A stretch of 64,000 bases of DNA from JAYQKL01 sp965243245. GTDB lineage: Bacteria > Pseudomonadota > Alphaproteobacteria > RS24. Below are positions 18,346-27,192 of the stretch, one piece after another (the first letter of the stretch is position 1; every line of letters begins with the position of its first letter). The stretch spans positions 496,001-560,000 of the forward strand of contig OZ251536.1 of assembly GCA_965243245.1 (NCBI GenBank), written 5' to 3'. The notes below the pieces were generated by a model. It did not search any database. It had not been told where the DNA came from and was given only the letters and a program-made list of their open reading frames with translations. A program made the position numbers and the translations under genes.

Positions 18346-19526
18346 CGGTCAACCTCGCCAAAAACAATATCCAAAGAGCCAAGAATAGCCGACACATCTG
18401 CCAACATATGATCGCGGCTGAGATAATCAAGCACCTGCAAATGAGCAAATCCCGGCGCACGAATTTTACAACGATAAGGCTTATTCGAGCCATCTGCGAC
18501 TAAGTAAACGCCAAACTCGCCTTTTGGTGCCTCGACGCTACTATAGACCTCGCCTTCTGGTACATGAAAGCCTTCGGTGTAAAGCTTGAAGTGATGAATA
18601 AGAGACTCCATAGACCGCTTCATCTCAGCCCGCTTAGGCGGCACAATCTTGCCTTGTGTAGAAGAAACAGCCCCATCGGGCATTATCTCGATTGCCTGTT
18701 TGATAATACGAACAGATTGGCGGCACTCCTCAACACGGCACAGGTAACGGTCATAGCAGTCGCCATTTTTCCCGATCGGAATATCAAAATCGAAATCTGA
18801 ATAGGCTTCATAAGGTTGCGCTTTACGCAAATCCCAAGCCAGCCCTGAACCGCGCGCGATAACCCCCGTTAGCCCCCAGTTTTGAACATCCTGCACACTA
18901 ATAATGCCAATATCGACATTTCGTTGTTTGAAAATACGGTTATCTGTCAACAAGCTCTCAATATCATCCATGACTTTGAGGAACGGGTCGCAAAAATCAT
19001 AAATATCCTGTATCAGATCTGCGGGCAGGTCTCGATGCACCCCGCCGGGGCGAAAATAGGCAGCATGAAGACGCGCACCAGAAGCGCGTTCATAAAAAAT
19101 CATCATTTTTTCACGCTCTTCAAATCCCCAGAGCGGGGGTGTCAAAGCGCCAACATCCATTGCCTGTGTGGTGATGTTAAGCAAATGCGAAAGCAGCCGC
19201 CCGATCTCTGCGTAAATGACACGAATATATTGCCCGCGCTTTGGAACCGTCAAATTAAGCAACCGTTCCACAGCCAATATGAAAGCATGCTCTTGGTTCA
19301 TCGGGGCCACATAATCGAGCCTGTCAAAATAAGGCACAGACTGTAAATAAGTCTTGTGTTCAATCAGCTTTTCAGTGCCGCGGTGGAGCAGTCCAATATG
19401 CGGGTCAATCCGCTCGACAAGCTCGCCGTCCAAATCCATCACCAACCGAAGAACCCCATGCGCCGCAGGGTGTTGAGGTCCAAAATTAATGGTAAACTTA
19501 CGATCTTGCTGTTTTGTCTGTGACAT
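18342..19526 (-). CDS. nuoD: NADH-quinone oxidoreductase subunit D
   Basis: Quinone-site subunit (49-kDa homologue) derived from a NiFe-hydrogenase large subunit. The signature NFGPQHPAAHGVLRLVMDLD, the quinone-loop HIGLLHRGTEKLIE and the ending LDIVFGEVDR are all present; 394 residues is normal. NuoC and NuoD are separate genes here, unlike the fused E. coli form. Confidence 0.97.
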   Translation of the reverse strand: MSQTKQQDRKFTINFGPQHPAAHGVLRLVMDLDGELVERIDPHIGLLHRGTEKLIEHKTYLQSVPYFDRLDYVAPMNQEHAFILAVERLLNLTVPKRGQYIRVIYAEIGRLLSHLLNITTQAMDVGALTPPLWGFEEREKMMIFYERASGARLHAAYFRPGGVHRDLPADLIQDIYDFCDPFLKVMDDIESLLTDNRIFKQRNVDIGIISVQDVQNWGLTGVIARGSGLAWDLRKAQPYEAYSDFDFDIPIGKNGDCYDRYLCRVEECRQSVRIIKQAIEIMPDGAVSSTQGKIVPPKRAEMKRSMESLIHHFKLYTEGFHVPEGEVYSSVEAPKGEFGVYLVADGSNKPYRCKIRAPGFAHLQVLDYLSRDHMLADVSAILGSLDIVFGEVDR

Positions 19527-19535
19527 TAGCCGCCT

Positions 19536-20171
19536 CTATTTACCTTTATCCGCATTTTTGCCAGCCTTTTCAGTATTTGGCAAAGCCTCATCAAGAGGCC
19601 ACGCCTGTACGCCTTCCCAAGGGCTCTCAAAATCAAAATCCCGAAAATTTTGCGCCAAACGCACCGGTTCATAAACCACCCGCTTAGCATCCTCATCATA
19701 TCTCACCTCGACATGACCCGTCAGCGGGAAATCTTTGCGCAAAGGATGCCCCTCAAAACCATAATCGGTTAGCAAGCGTCGTAAATCTGGATGCCCAAGA
19801 AACAAAATTCCGTAAAGATCAAACGCCTCGCGCTCATACCAATCGGCGGCCGCAAATAATTCTGTCGCGCTGGGAATCTGCTCGCCTTCCGCCAGCTCAA
19901 CCTTGAGCCGAATCCGAACATTTTGAACCATAGAAAGTAAATGATAAACAACATCAAAACGCTTCACACGGTGCGGATAATCAACGCCGCAAATATCAAT
20001 CAATTGAGTGAAACCGCAATCAGAATCATCGCGCAAAAACTTTAAAACAGTTAAAATATTTTCAGGCACAACACTCAAAACCAGCTCGCCTCGTAATATT
20101 TGGCTCTCAACAAGCTTATCGGCGTGCGCTTGCTGAACGCAGGTTTGAATGGATGTAAGCAAATCAGACAT
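19536..20171 (-). CDS. nuoC: NADH-quinone oxidoreductase subunit C
   Basis: Peripheral 30-kDa subunit of the connecting arm, 211 residues. The family signature is WYEREAFDLYGILFLGHPDL followed by GFEGHPLRKDFPL. The open frame runs 39 codons further into nuoB, but MSDLLTSIQT (ATG at 20169-20171) is the natural start. A low-complexity Lys-rich C-terminus (EKAGKNADKGK) is seen. Confidence 0.95.
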   Translation of the reverse strand: MSDLLTSIQTCVQQAHADKLVESQILRGELVLSVVPENILTVLKFLRDDSDCGFTQLIDICGVDYPHRVKRFDVVYHLLSMVQNVRIRLKVELAEGEQIPSATELFAAADWYEREAFDLYGILFLGHPDLRRLLTDYGFEGHPLRKDFPLTGHVEVRYDEDAKRVVYEPVRLAQNFRDFDFESPWEGVQAWPLDEALPNTEKAGKNADKGK

Positions 20172-20203
20172 ATGAAATAATGAGATAACCAGATAAGCTG
20201 CGC

Positions 20204-20746
20204 TTATCTTTCTATGGTTCCCTTTCTTCGGATTTTTTTCTGTAATTGCAACACGCCATAAAGGAGTGCCTCGGCAGTTGGCGGACAACCCGGCACATAA
20301 ATATCGACGGGTACAACTCGGTCACAGCCGCGCACAACTGAATATGAATAATGATAATAGCCGCCCCCATTTGCACATGAGCCCATTGAAATGACATAAC
20401 GCGGTTCAGGCATTTGGTCATAAACTTTACGCAGAGCTGGTGCCATTTTATTCGTCAACGTCCCGGCAACAATCATCACATCAGATTGACGCGGGCTCGC
20501 ACGCGGCGCAAACCCGAAACGCTCGCCATCATAACGCGGCATAGAGGTATGCATCATTTCAATAGCGCAACACGCCAGCCCGAATGTCATCCAATGAAGA
20601 GACCCTGTTCTGGCCCAATTGACAATGTCTTCTAAAGACGTAACAACAAACCCTTTATCTGCAAACTGTTCTGCAACCTGCTCATAATAGGGATCATTTA
20701 TTGGAACAGCGGGTGGTGGAGAATTTTTATTTTCTGGAACAGTCAT
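20204..20746 (-). CDS. nuoB: NADH-quinone oxidoreductase subunit B
   Basis: Subunit holding the terminal cluster N2 that reduces quinone. The unusual adjacent cysteines are visible in FGLACCAIEMMHTSMPRYD, with the other ligands in MGSCANGGGYYHYSYS and YVPGCPPTAEALLYG. 180 residues. Confidence 0.97.
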   Translation of the reverse strand: MTVPENKNSPPPAVPINDPYYEQVAEQFADKGFVVTSLEDIVNWARTGSLHWMTFGLACCAIEMMHTSMPRYDGERFGFAPRASPRQSDVMIVAGTLTNKMAPALRKVYDQMPEPRYVISMGSCANGGGYYHYSYSVVRGCDRVVPVDIYVPGCPPTAEALLYGVLQLQKKIRRKGTIER

Positions 20747-20759
20747 TTAAAATCCTATT

Positions 20760-21125
20760 TCAATCCCAATCAAGGGCACCTTTTTTCCACTCATAAGCGA
20801 ACCCCACCGTCAGCACGCCAAGGAAGAACATCATCGACCAAAACCCAAACAGCCCGACTTCAGAAAAAGCGACCGCCCATGGGAATAAAAAGGCAATTTC
20901 AAGATCAAAAATAATGAACAAAATAGCGACGAGGTAAAATTTGACATCAAACTTCATCCGCGCATCGTCAAATGCTTCAAAGCCGCATTCATAGGGTGAT
21001 AGTTTTTCAGAATCAGGATTTGCTGGCGCGACAAGTACCGGCACCACCAAAAGAGCAAATGTAATAAACGCCGCAAGCCCCATGAAAATTAGAACGGGCA
21101 AATATGAAAATAGCAAATCCTGCAT
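20760..21125 (-). CDS. nuoA: NADH-quinone oxidoreductase subunit A
   Basis: Three-helix membrane subunit at the quinone chamber, first gene of the nuo operon. The conserved loop SEKLSPYECGFEAFDDARMKF and FYLVAILFIIFDLEIAFLFPW identify it. The start is set at MQDLLFSYLPV (ATG 21123-21125), 121 residues; the frame is open for 18 more codons without family similarity. Confidence 0.95.
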   Translation of the reverse strand: MQDLLFSYLPVLIFMGLAAFITFALLVVPVLVAPANPDSEKLSPYECGFEAFDDARMKFDVKFYLVAILFIIFDLEIAFLFPWAVAFSEVGLFGFWSMMFFLGVLTVGFAYEWKKGALDWD

Positions 21126-21354
21126 ACGAATCTCTAACTTTCTGAAAACAGAAAAAACTTTTAACGGCATATACCCCAAATTTGTAGCGGCGTATATCCC
21201 AAAACGTATATTTTAACGCCAAAAGAGCGAAAAAGGACTTATCTTAAAAATATGAATTCGCAAAGACCATGATAGCCAGAATAATACCGCCGCTTATAGG
21301 CGCGCGAGCACGGCTTATAAATGGTGAGTAAATGGCGGGTAAATAAACAAGGAA

Positions 21355-21431
<77 letters not shown>

Positions 21432-21512
21432 CCTCTTCGAACAAACATAAAAGCTTGGTGGATGATTGTTAAGCTCTGGCACGGTACCTGTCAAGATAAA
21501 CAAAACATAACC

Positions 21513-21558
21513 CTAAAACACACTCTAAAACACACTCTAAAACACACTCTAAAACACT
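21513..21558. repeat. 12-bp tandem repeat between tRNA-Asp and tRNA-Val
   Basis: Three perfect copies of ctaaaacacact plus a partial fourth fill the spacer between the two tRNA genes. Confidence 0.85.
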
Positions 21559-21573
21559 GGCAAAAATAGTAAA

Positions 21574-21649
21574 TGGTGGGCGGTGACGGGATCGAACCGC
21601 CGACCCTCTCGGTGTAAACGAGATGCTCTCCCAGCTGAGCTAACCGCCC
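21574..21649 (-). tRNA. tRNA-Val (UAC)
   Basis: Minus-strand cloverleaf: acceptor GGGCGGU with ACCGCCC, D-arm GCUCAGCUGG, anticodon stem UCUCG/CGAGA around loop UUUACAC (anticodon UAC), T-loop UUCGAUC and an encoded ACCA end. Confidence 0.96.
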
Positions 21650-21730
21650 TTGAACGTGCGTGATATAACACCTAACAAAAAAAGTAAAATGAAAACGCTG
21701 ACCAATTAAAAAATCAATCAGCGTTTCTCA

Positions 21731-21922
21731 ACGTCTCAAAGAACCAACGTCTCAAAGAACCAATGTCTCAAAGAACCAATGTCTCAAAGAACCAATGTCT
21801 CAAAGAACCAATGTCTCAAAGAACCAATGTCTCAAAGAACCAATGTCTCAAAGAACCAATGTCTCAAAGAACCAATGTCTCAAAGAACCAATGTCTCAAA
21901 GAACCAACGTCTCAAAGAACCA
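21731..21922. repeat. 16-bp tandem repeat, 12 copies, directly behind the HU gene
   Basis: Twelve consecutive units of AYGTCTCAAAGAACCA without spacers (192 bases). Units 1, 2 and 12 have C at the second position and units 3-11 have T, so the inner nine are probably amplified from one another. The unit is not a multiple of three, and the array begins 7 bases past the HU stop codon, so it would be transcribed as the HU 3' tail. Confidence 0.95.
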
Positions 21923-21929
21923 AAACAAC

Positions 21930-22205
21930 CTAACGGTTGACAGAATCTTTAAGCGATTTACCAGCCTTGAATTTAGCCTGATTTGAAGCCGCAATCTGAA
22001 TAACCGCACCTGTTTGTGGGTTACGACCGGTTGTCGCCTTGCGGTGAGAAACAGAAAAAGTTCCAAAACCAACCAAGCGGACTTCCCCCCCCGAAGCCAG
22101 CTGACCTGTAATGCTATCCAAAACGCTATCGACAGCTTTACCTGCATCGGCTTTTGAAAGACCCGTGTCACCTGCTACGTTACTAATAAGATCATTTTTA
22201 TTCAT
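21930..22205 (-). CDS. hup: DNA-binding protein HU
   Basis: Nucleoid protein of the HU/IHF family, 91 residues from the second ATG (MNKNDLISNVAGDTG). The family core LVGFGTFSVSHRKATTGRNP, with the DNA-wrapping arm centred on RNPQTG, is intact. The upstream ATG two codons earlier is rejected because the AGAGG ribosome site would be only one base from it, while it is 7 bases from the chosen start. The position next to lon is typical of alphaproteobacterial hupB. It has its own promoter. Confidence 0.95.
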   Translation of the reverse strand: MNKNDLISNVAGDTGLSKADAGKAVDSVLDSITGQLASGGEVRLVGFGTFSVSHRKATTGRNPQTGAVIQIAASNQAKFKAGKSLKDSVNR

Positions 22206-22245
22206 CTGCATACCTCTCCAATAGAGTGTTCATGATTAACACCTA

Positions 22246-22275
22246 AATCTAGGCTAAGATTCGTGAAAGGGTCAA
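22246..22275 (-). promoter_or_regulatory. predicted sigma70 promoter of hup
   Basis: Minus strand TTGACC (22270-22275), 18-base spacer, TAGATT (22246-22251), about 40 bases before the HU start. Confidence 0.55.
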
Positions 22276-22389
22276 AACAAAAACTCCCTATTTCCTCTAA
22301 TTTTCCAAAAAACCCCCAAAAAACAGAAAGATTTCAGTGAAAACCTCAGAAATTAAGCGTTTTTTCTAAAAGCCACAGCAAATTTATGA

Positions 22390-24819
22390 CTAATGTGCCG
22401 TCACATCAGAGCCCAGCCCACTCATGACCTTAGCGCGCTGTGCATCATAAGCCGCCTCATCCCAGTCAATAGCCACTGGCTGTTTCACTAAGCAATTTGT
22501 CAGAACCTCATCCATAGTTTTAACCGGAATAATCTCCAAGCCTTGCTTGATGTTATCTGGAACATCAGCAAGGTCTTTAGCGTTTTCATATGGAATAAGC
22601 ACCTTCTCAATGCCGCCGCGCAAAGCTGCCAGTAGTTTTTCTTTGAGCCCCCCGATCGGCAGAACTTGTCCGCGTAACGTTACTTCGCCTGTCATAGCGA
22701 TTTCTCGGCACACAGGAATACCCGTCATCAGCGAAATAATCGCCGTCGCCATGGCAATACCCGCCGACGGTCCGTCCTTAGGCGTTGCCCCTTCTGGCAC
22801 GTGTACGTGGATGTCACGGCGCGCAAAAACCGGCGGCTCAATACCAAGCGAGGCACTTTTAGAGCGCACATAAGAAGCCGCCGCATCAATTGATTCTTTC
22901 ATCACATCGCCAAGCTTACCCGTTGTCATCATTTTACCTTTACCGGGCAACATCACCCCCTCAATGGTCAATAACTCGCCCCCCGCTTCCGTCCAAGCAA
23001 GCCCCGTGACAACACCGACCTGATCTTCTTGCTCGGCAAGACCAAAACGATATTTTTTAACGCCTAAAAACTGGTCAATGTTTTCAGCTGTCATCGCAAC
23101 AGTCTCGGCCTTATCACGAACAATTTTAGTGACCGTTTTACGGCATAAATTCGCCAACTCACGTTGAAGGTTACGCACCCCCGCTTCGCGCGTATAGGTA
23201 CGAATAATCTCGCGCAACGTTCCATCTGCCATTGAAAACTCACCCTCTTTCAAACCATGGTCCTTGATCACCCGTGGTAGCAAATGCTGGTCTGCAATGG
23301 CTATTTTTTCATCTTCTGTATAGCCCGCAATGCGGATAACTTCCATGCGGTCAAGCAGCGCGCTTGGAATGTTCAGCGTATTGGCTGTTGTCACAAACAT
23401 CACATTGGAGAGATCATATTCAACTTCCAAATAATGGTCGCTAAAAGAATTATTTTGTTCTGGGTCCAACACTTCCAGCAAAGCAGAGGCCGGGTCGCCC
23501 CTATGGTCCATTCCCATTTTGTCTATCTCATCCAAAAGAATAAGTGGATTAGATGTTTTCACCTTTTTCATAGACTGGATAATTTTACCCGGCATAGAGC
23601 CAATATAAGTGCGTCTGTGACCCCGAATTTCACTTTCATCGCGCACCCCGCCCAGCGACATACGAACAAATTCACGCCCCGTTGCCTTGGCAAGAGATTT
23701 TCCCAAAGACGTCTTGCCAACGCCCGGCGCGCCAACCAAACAAAGAATAGGCCCCTTCAAACGATTGACACGGTTTTGTACAGCCAGATATTCAAGAATC
23801 CGCTCTTTGACTTTTTCCAAGCCATAATGTTCTGAATCGAGCATTTTTTGCGCCAGTTCGAGGTCTTTTTTAATCCGTCCATTATTGTTCCACGGCACGC
23901 ATAACAACCAGTCCAGATAATTTCTGATAACCGTCGCCTCCGCCGACATAGGGCTCATATTGCGAAGCTTTTTGAGCTCAGAAAGTGCCTTTTCATTGGC
24001 TTCTTTAGAAAATTTAGTGTTTTTAATTTGCTCTTCAAGCTCAGCCATATCATCAAACCCGTCATCGGTTTCGCCGAGCTCTTTTTGAATCGCCTTCATT
24101 TGCTCGTTCAGATAATACTCGCGCTGGGTTTTTTCCATTTGACCCTTTACCCGCCCGCGAATTTTCTTCTCAACCTGAAGCAAACCCACCTCATTTTCCA
24201 TGTGCTTAAGCACCATTTCAAGGCGCGTGGAAACAGACTTCATCTCCAATAATTCTTGCTTTTGTGAAATCTTGACATTCAAATGTCCCGCAACCGTGTC
24301 CGATAATTTAATCGGATCATCAATTTCTTTGACAGTGGCTTGCACTTCTTGCGGGATTTTCCGATTCAGTTTGACGTAATTAGCAAATTGAGAAACCACC
24401 GAAAGCGACAAAGCTTTCAGCTCCGGATGGCGAACATCTTGCTCATCTTCACCGAGCACGCTGGCTTGGAAAAATGTCTCATTAGGAAGATATTCAACAA
24501 TCCGCGCCCGGCGTTGTCCCTCAACCAGAACCTTGACTGTCCCATCGGGCAATTTGAGTAGCTGCAAAATAGTGCCGACCGTGCCAAATTGATAAATACC
24601 CTCTTGGGTTGGCTCGTCCAGTTCACCATTTTTTTGGGCGACAAGCATAATCTGCTTGTTCGTTTCCATGACCTCCTCAAGAGCCTTAATGGACTTCTCT
24701 CGCCCAACAAATAACGGCACAATCAGGCTCGGAAACACAACGATATTGCGCAAGGGCAAAACAGCAAGAACTTCAGGAAGCCGCGGATTAACTTGTTGAC
24801 TCTTTGGTAAAGTAACCAT
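22390..24819 (-). CDS. lon: ATP-dependent protease Lon
   Basis: Cytosolic AAA+ serine protease that degrades misfolded and regulatory proteins. 809 residues in the usual order: N-terminal substrate domain (VLPLRNIVVFPSLIVPLFVGR), AAA+ module with Walker A GAPGVGKTSLGKS and Walker B PLILLDEIDKM, then the protease domain with catalytic Ser in PKDGPSAGIAMATA and Lys in GGLKEKLLAA. It stands in the tig-clpP-clpX-lon-hup order. A heat-shock-like promoter lies about 85-110 bases upstream. Confidence 0.97.
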   Translation of the reverse strand: MVTLPKSQQVNPRLPEVLAVLPLRNIVVFPSLIVPLFVGREKSIKALEEVMETNKQIMLVAQKNGELDEPTQEGIYQFGTVGTILQLLKLPDGTVKVLVEGQRRARIVEYLPNETFFQASVLGEDEQDVRHPELKALSLSVVSQFANYVKLNRKIPQEVQATVKEIDDPIKLSDTVAGHLNVKISQKQELLEMKSVSTRLEMVLKHMENEVGLLQVEKKIRGRVKGQMEKTQREYYLNEQMKAIQKELGETDDGFDDMAELEEQIKNTKFSKEANEKALSELKKLRNMSPMSAEATVIRNYLDWLLCVPWNNNGRIKKDLELAQKMLDSEHYGLEKVKERILEYLAVQNRVNRLKGPILCLVGAPGVGKTSLGKSLAKATGREFVRMSLGGVRDESEIRGHRRTYIGSMPGKIIQSMKKVKTSNPLILLDEIDKMGMDHRGDPASALLEVLDPEQNNSFSDHYLEVEYDLSNVMFVTTANTLNIPSALLDRMEVIRIAGYTEDEKIAIADQHLLPRVIKDHGLKEGEFSMADGTLREIIRTYTREAGVRNLQRELANLCRKTVTKIVRDKAETVAMTAENIDQFLGVKKYRFGLAEQEDQVGVVTGLAWTEAGGELLTIEGVMLPGKGKMMTTGKLGDVMKESIDAAASYVRSKSASLGIEPPVFARRDIHVHVPEGATPKDGPSAGIAMATAIISLMTGIPVCREIAMTGEVTLRGQVLPIGGLKEKLLAALRGGIEKVLIPYENAKDLADVPDNIKQGLEIIPVKTMDEVLTNCLVKQPVAIDWDEAAYDAQRAKVMSGLGSDVTAH

Positions 24820-24900
24820 CTATCTCTCTATTCTTTAATCTTTGGGATCGATAACTTCATTAGCTATTGATTCCATTTAGCAGTCAAAACACTACTCTTA

Positions 24901-24931
24901 TGATGTGGGTTTTATGAGTATTTTTTTCAAG
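24901..24931 (-). promoter_or_regulatory. possible sigma32 (heat-shock) promoter of lon
   Basis: Minus strand CTTGAAA (24925-24931), 15-base spacer, CCCACATCA (24901-24909); the -35 box is perfect for RpoH and the -10 box is partial. Confidence 0.5.
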
Positions 24932-25078
24932 TCACCGCGACATATTTTATTCTTAAACACATAAATGAGTTTAGAAAAAATAAAAGTCCAGACGCAATTT
25001 GGCTGTCTGATGCATCATTTGAGACACTATTTGAGGTACAGTTTGAGGCCATCAAGCATTCTTTAAGCAAATGCGCTT

Positions 25079-26362
25079 TTATGAGGCTTTATCAGCTTCT
25101 TTTGCTTCTTCTTTATCGGCATAGATAATAAGCGGTTGGGCTTTGCCTTCAACCACTTCGGAACTGATAACCACTTCTTCTACGCCCTCAAGGGCGGGCA
25201 AGTCAAACATTGTGTCAAGGAGCATATTTTCCATAATCGAGCGCAAGCCCCGCGCCCCTGTCTTACGCTCAACGGCAGCACGTGCAATCGCCGATAGTGC
25301 GGCATCTTTAAAGGTTAATTTAGCCCCATCCATTTCAAGCAAACGCTGATATTGCCGCACCAGAGCATTTTTTGGCTCAGTTAAGATACGCACCAACGTG
25401 CTTTCATCCAAATCATCAAGCGTGGCAATCACAGGCAAGCGTCCAATGAACTCGGGAATTAATCCGTATTTCAACAAATCCCCCGGCTCCAACGTTTTCA
25501 ATAGCTCGCCCGTTAATAGCTCTTCTTGGTCGGTAACCTTGGCGCCAAAACCAATGGACGTCTCCCCCCCTCGGCGACTAATAATGCCTTCAAGCCCCGC
25601 AAACGCGCCGCCACAAATAAACAGAATATTAGTCGTATCAACCTGCAAAAATTCTTGCTGGGGATGCTTGCGTCCCCCTTGCGGCGGCACAGAAGCAACT
25701 GTTCCCTCCATAAGTTTCAAAAGAGCCTGCTGAACGCCCTCGCCCGAAACATCACGCGTAATAGAGGGATTGTCAGCTTTACGAGTAATTTTATCGACCT
25801 CATCAATATAAACAATGCCGCGCTGAGCCCGCTCGACATTATAATCGGCAGCTTGCAGAAGTTTCAAAATGATATTTTCAACATCTTCCCCGACATAGCC
25901 CGCCTCTGTCAGCGTTGTGGCATCTGCCATGGTAAAGGGCACATCAATAATGCGGGCTAATGTTTGCGCAAATAAGGTTTTACCGCAACCTGTTGGCCCG
26001 ACCAAAAGAATATTTGATTTTGCCAGTTCCACCTCATCATTTTTAGATGTGTTGTTAAGTCTTTTATAGTGATTATGGACGGCCACCGCAAGCACGCGCT
26101 TGGCACGCGGTTGACCGATAACATAATCTTCAAGCACGGCATGAATTTCTTGCGGCGTCGGAACGCCTTCACTGGTTTTTAGGGAAGCTGATTTATTCTC
26201 TTCGCGGATAATATCCATGCATAATTCAACGCATTCATCACAGATGAACACGGTTGGCCCCGCAATGAGCTTTCGAACCTCATGCTGGCTTTTGCCACAA
26301 AATGAGCAGTAAAGCGTCGTTTTTGTACTGCTTTCTCCGCTTGATCCACCGATTTTACTCAC
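25079..26362 (-). CDS. clpX: ATP-dependent Clp protease ATP-binding subunit ClpX
   Basis: AAA+ unfoldase that feeds ClpP. 427 residues: N-terminal zinc-binding domain (CSFCGKSQHEVRKL and ICDECVELC), Walker A GPTGCGKT, Walker B IVYIDEVDKI, pore loop GYVGED, sensor/arginine region KYGLIPEFIGRLPV (containing the IGF-like ClpP-docking area nearby) and KTGARGLRSIMEN. It starts with GTG (26360-26362), preceded by AAGGAG. It follows clpP by 52 bases and is likely co-transcribed. Confidence 0.97.
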   Translation of the reverse strand: MSKIGGSSGESSTKTTLYCSFCGKSQHEVRKLIAGPTVFICDECVELCMDIIREENKSASLKTSEGVPTPQEIHAVLEDYVIGQPRAKRVLAVAVHNHYKRLNNTSKNDEVELAKSNILLVGPTGCGKTLFAQTLARIIDVPFTMADATTLTEAGYVGEDVENIILKLLQAADYNVERAQRGIVYIDEVDKITRKADNPSITRDVSGEGVQQALLKLMEGTVASVPPQGGRKHPQQEFLQVDTTNILFICGGAFAGLEGIISRRGGETSIGFGAKVTDQEELLTGELLKTLEPGDLLKYGLIPEFIGRLPVIATLDDLDESTLVRILTEPKNALVRQYQRLLEMDGAKLTFKDAALSAIARAAVERKTGARGLRSIMENMLLDTMFDLPALEGVEEVVISSEVVEGKAQPLIIYADKEEAKEADKAS

Positions 26363-26414
26363 TTACGTCTCCTTAATTTTGGCAACTCTTTGCCTTTTAT
26401 ATGGGCTTTTGTTT

Positions 26415-27050
26415 TTAAGCCTTTATATCGTCCACCAATTCGCTCCGTTTATCAACGACCTCATCAATAATGCCAAAATCTTTTGCTTCCTCAGCCGTCA
26501 AGAAAGTATCCCTCTCCAGAGCGGCTTCAATACGCGCTAAAGTTTGGCTGGTATGGGCGACATAAATTTTATTAAGCCGCGCGCGCATATCCAAAATTTC
26601 TTTTGCATGGCGTTCAATATCAGAGGCTTGCCCCGAAAAACCCCCCGAAGGCTGATGTACCATCACCCGCGCATTAGGCAAAGCAAACCGCATATCAGTT
26701 GCCCCCGCCGCTAACAACAAAGACCCCATGCTTGCCGCCTGACCTATACATAAAGTCGAAACACAAGGGCGAATATATTGCATCGTATCATAAATCGCCA
26801 TGCCTGCCGTCACCACACCGCCCGGCGAGTTAATATACATAGAGATTTCTTTTTTCGGATTATCCGCTTCCAAAAATAGTAATTGCGCCGTCACCAAGCT
26901 CGCCATGTGATCTTCGATCGGACCCGTGACAAAAATCACCCGCTCTTTTAGCAGGCGTGAATAAATGTCAAAAGCCCGCTCGCCCCGATTGGTTTGCTCA
27001 ACAACCATAGGGACTAAAGAGCTCATATAAGCTTCAACAGGGTCAATCAT
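26415..27050 (-). CDS. clpP: ATP-dependent Clp protease proteolytic subunit ClpP
   Basis: Barrel-forming serine peptidase partner of ClpX and ClpA (both in this window). 211 residues with catalytic Ser in GQAASMGSLLLAAG, His in VMVHQPSGGFSGQ and Asp in the LNKIYVAHTSQ to ERDTF stretch. The N-terminal axial-loop region PMVVEQTNRGERAFDIYSRL is typical. A strong RpoH-type promoter lies just upstream. Confidence 0.97.
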   Translation of the reverse strand: MIDPVEAYMSSLVPMVVEQTNRGERAFDIYSRLLKERVIFVTGPIEDHMASLVTAQLLFLEADNPKKEISMYINSPGGVVTAGMAIYDTMQYIRPCVSTLCIGQAASMGSLLLAAGATDMRFALPNARVMVHQPSGGFSGQASDIERHAKEILDMRARLNKIYVAHTSQTLARIEAALERDTFLTAEEAKDFGIIDEVVDKRSELVDDIKA

Positions 27051-27080
27051 TTTATATCCTTATCTTAAGATCAGCAATCT

Positions 27081-27111
27081 CAATATGGGGGTGTTCGTTC
27101 AAAAAACCAAG
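27081..27111 (-). promoter_or_regulatory. sigma32 (heat-shock) promoter of clpP
   Basis: Minus strand CTTGGTT (27105-27111), 14-base spacer, CCCCATATT (27082-27090). The -10 element is an exact RpoH consensus; the leader to the clpP ATG would be about 25 bases. Confidence 0.7.
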
Positions 27112-27192
27112 TGTGATATGACACAAATTAAACTCAAAAAAATGACGCAATTGAGACTGACCGAACTTTTTAAAGAAAACTAGAAATTAACT

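Noticed and set aside
21731..21922. CRISPR array
   Set aside because: The 16-bp units abut without spacers and no cas genes are near; it is a simple tandem repeat.
21795..21986. Plus-strand reading frame encoding a repeated Ser-Gln-Arg-Thr-Asn peptide
   Set aside because: It is produced by the 16-bp repeat cycling through three frames and runs antisense into the HU gene; no ribosome site.
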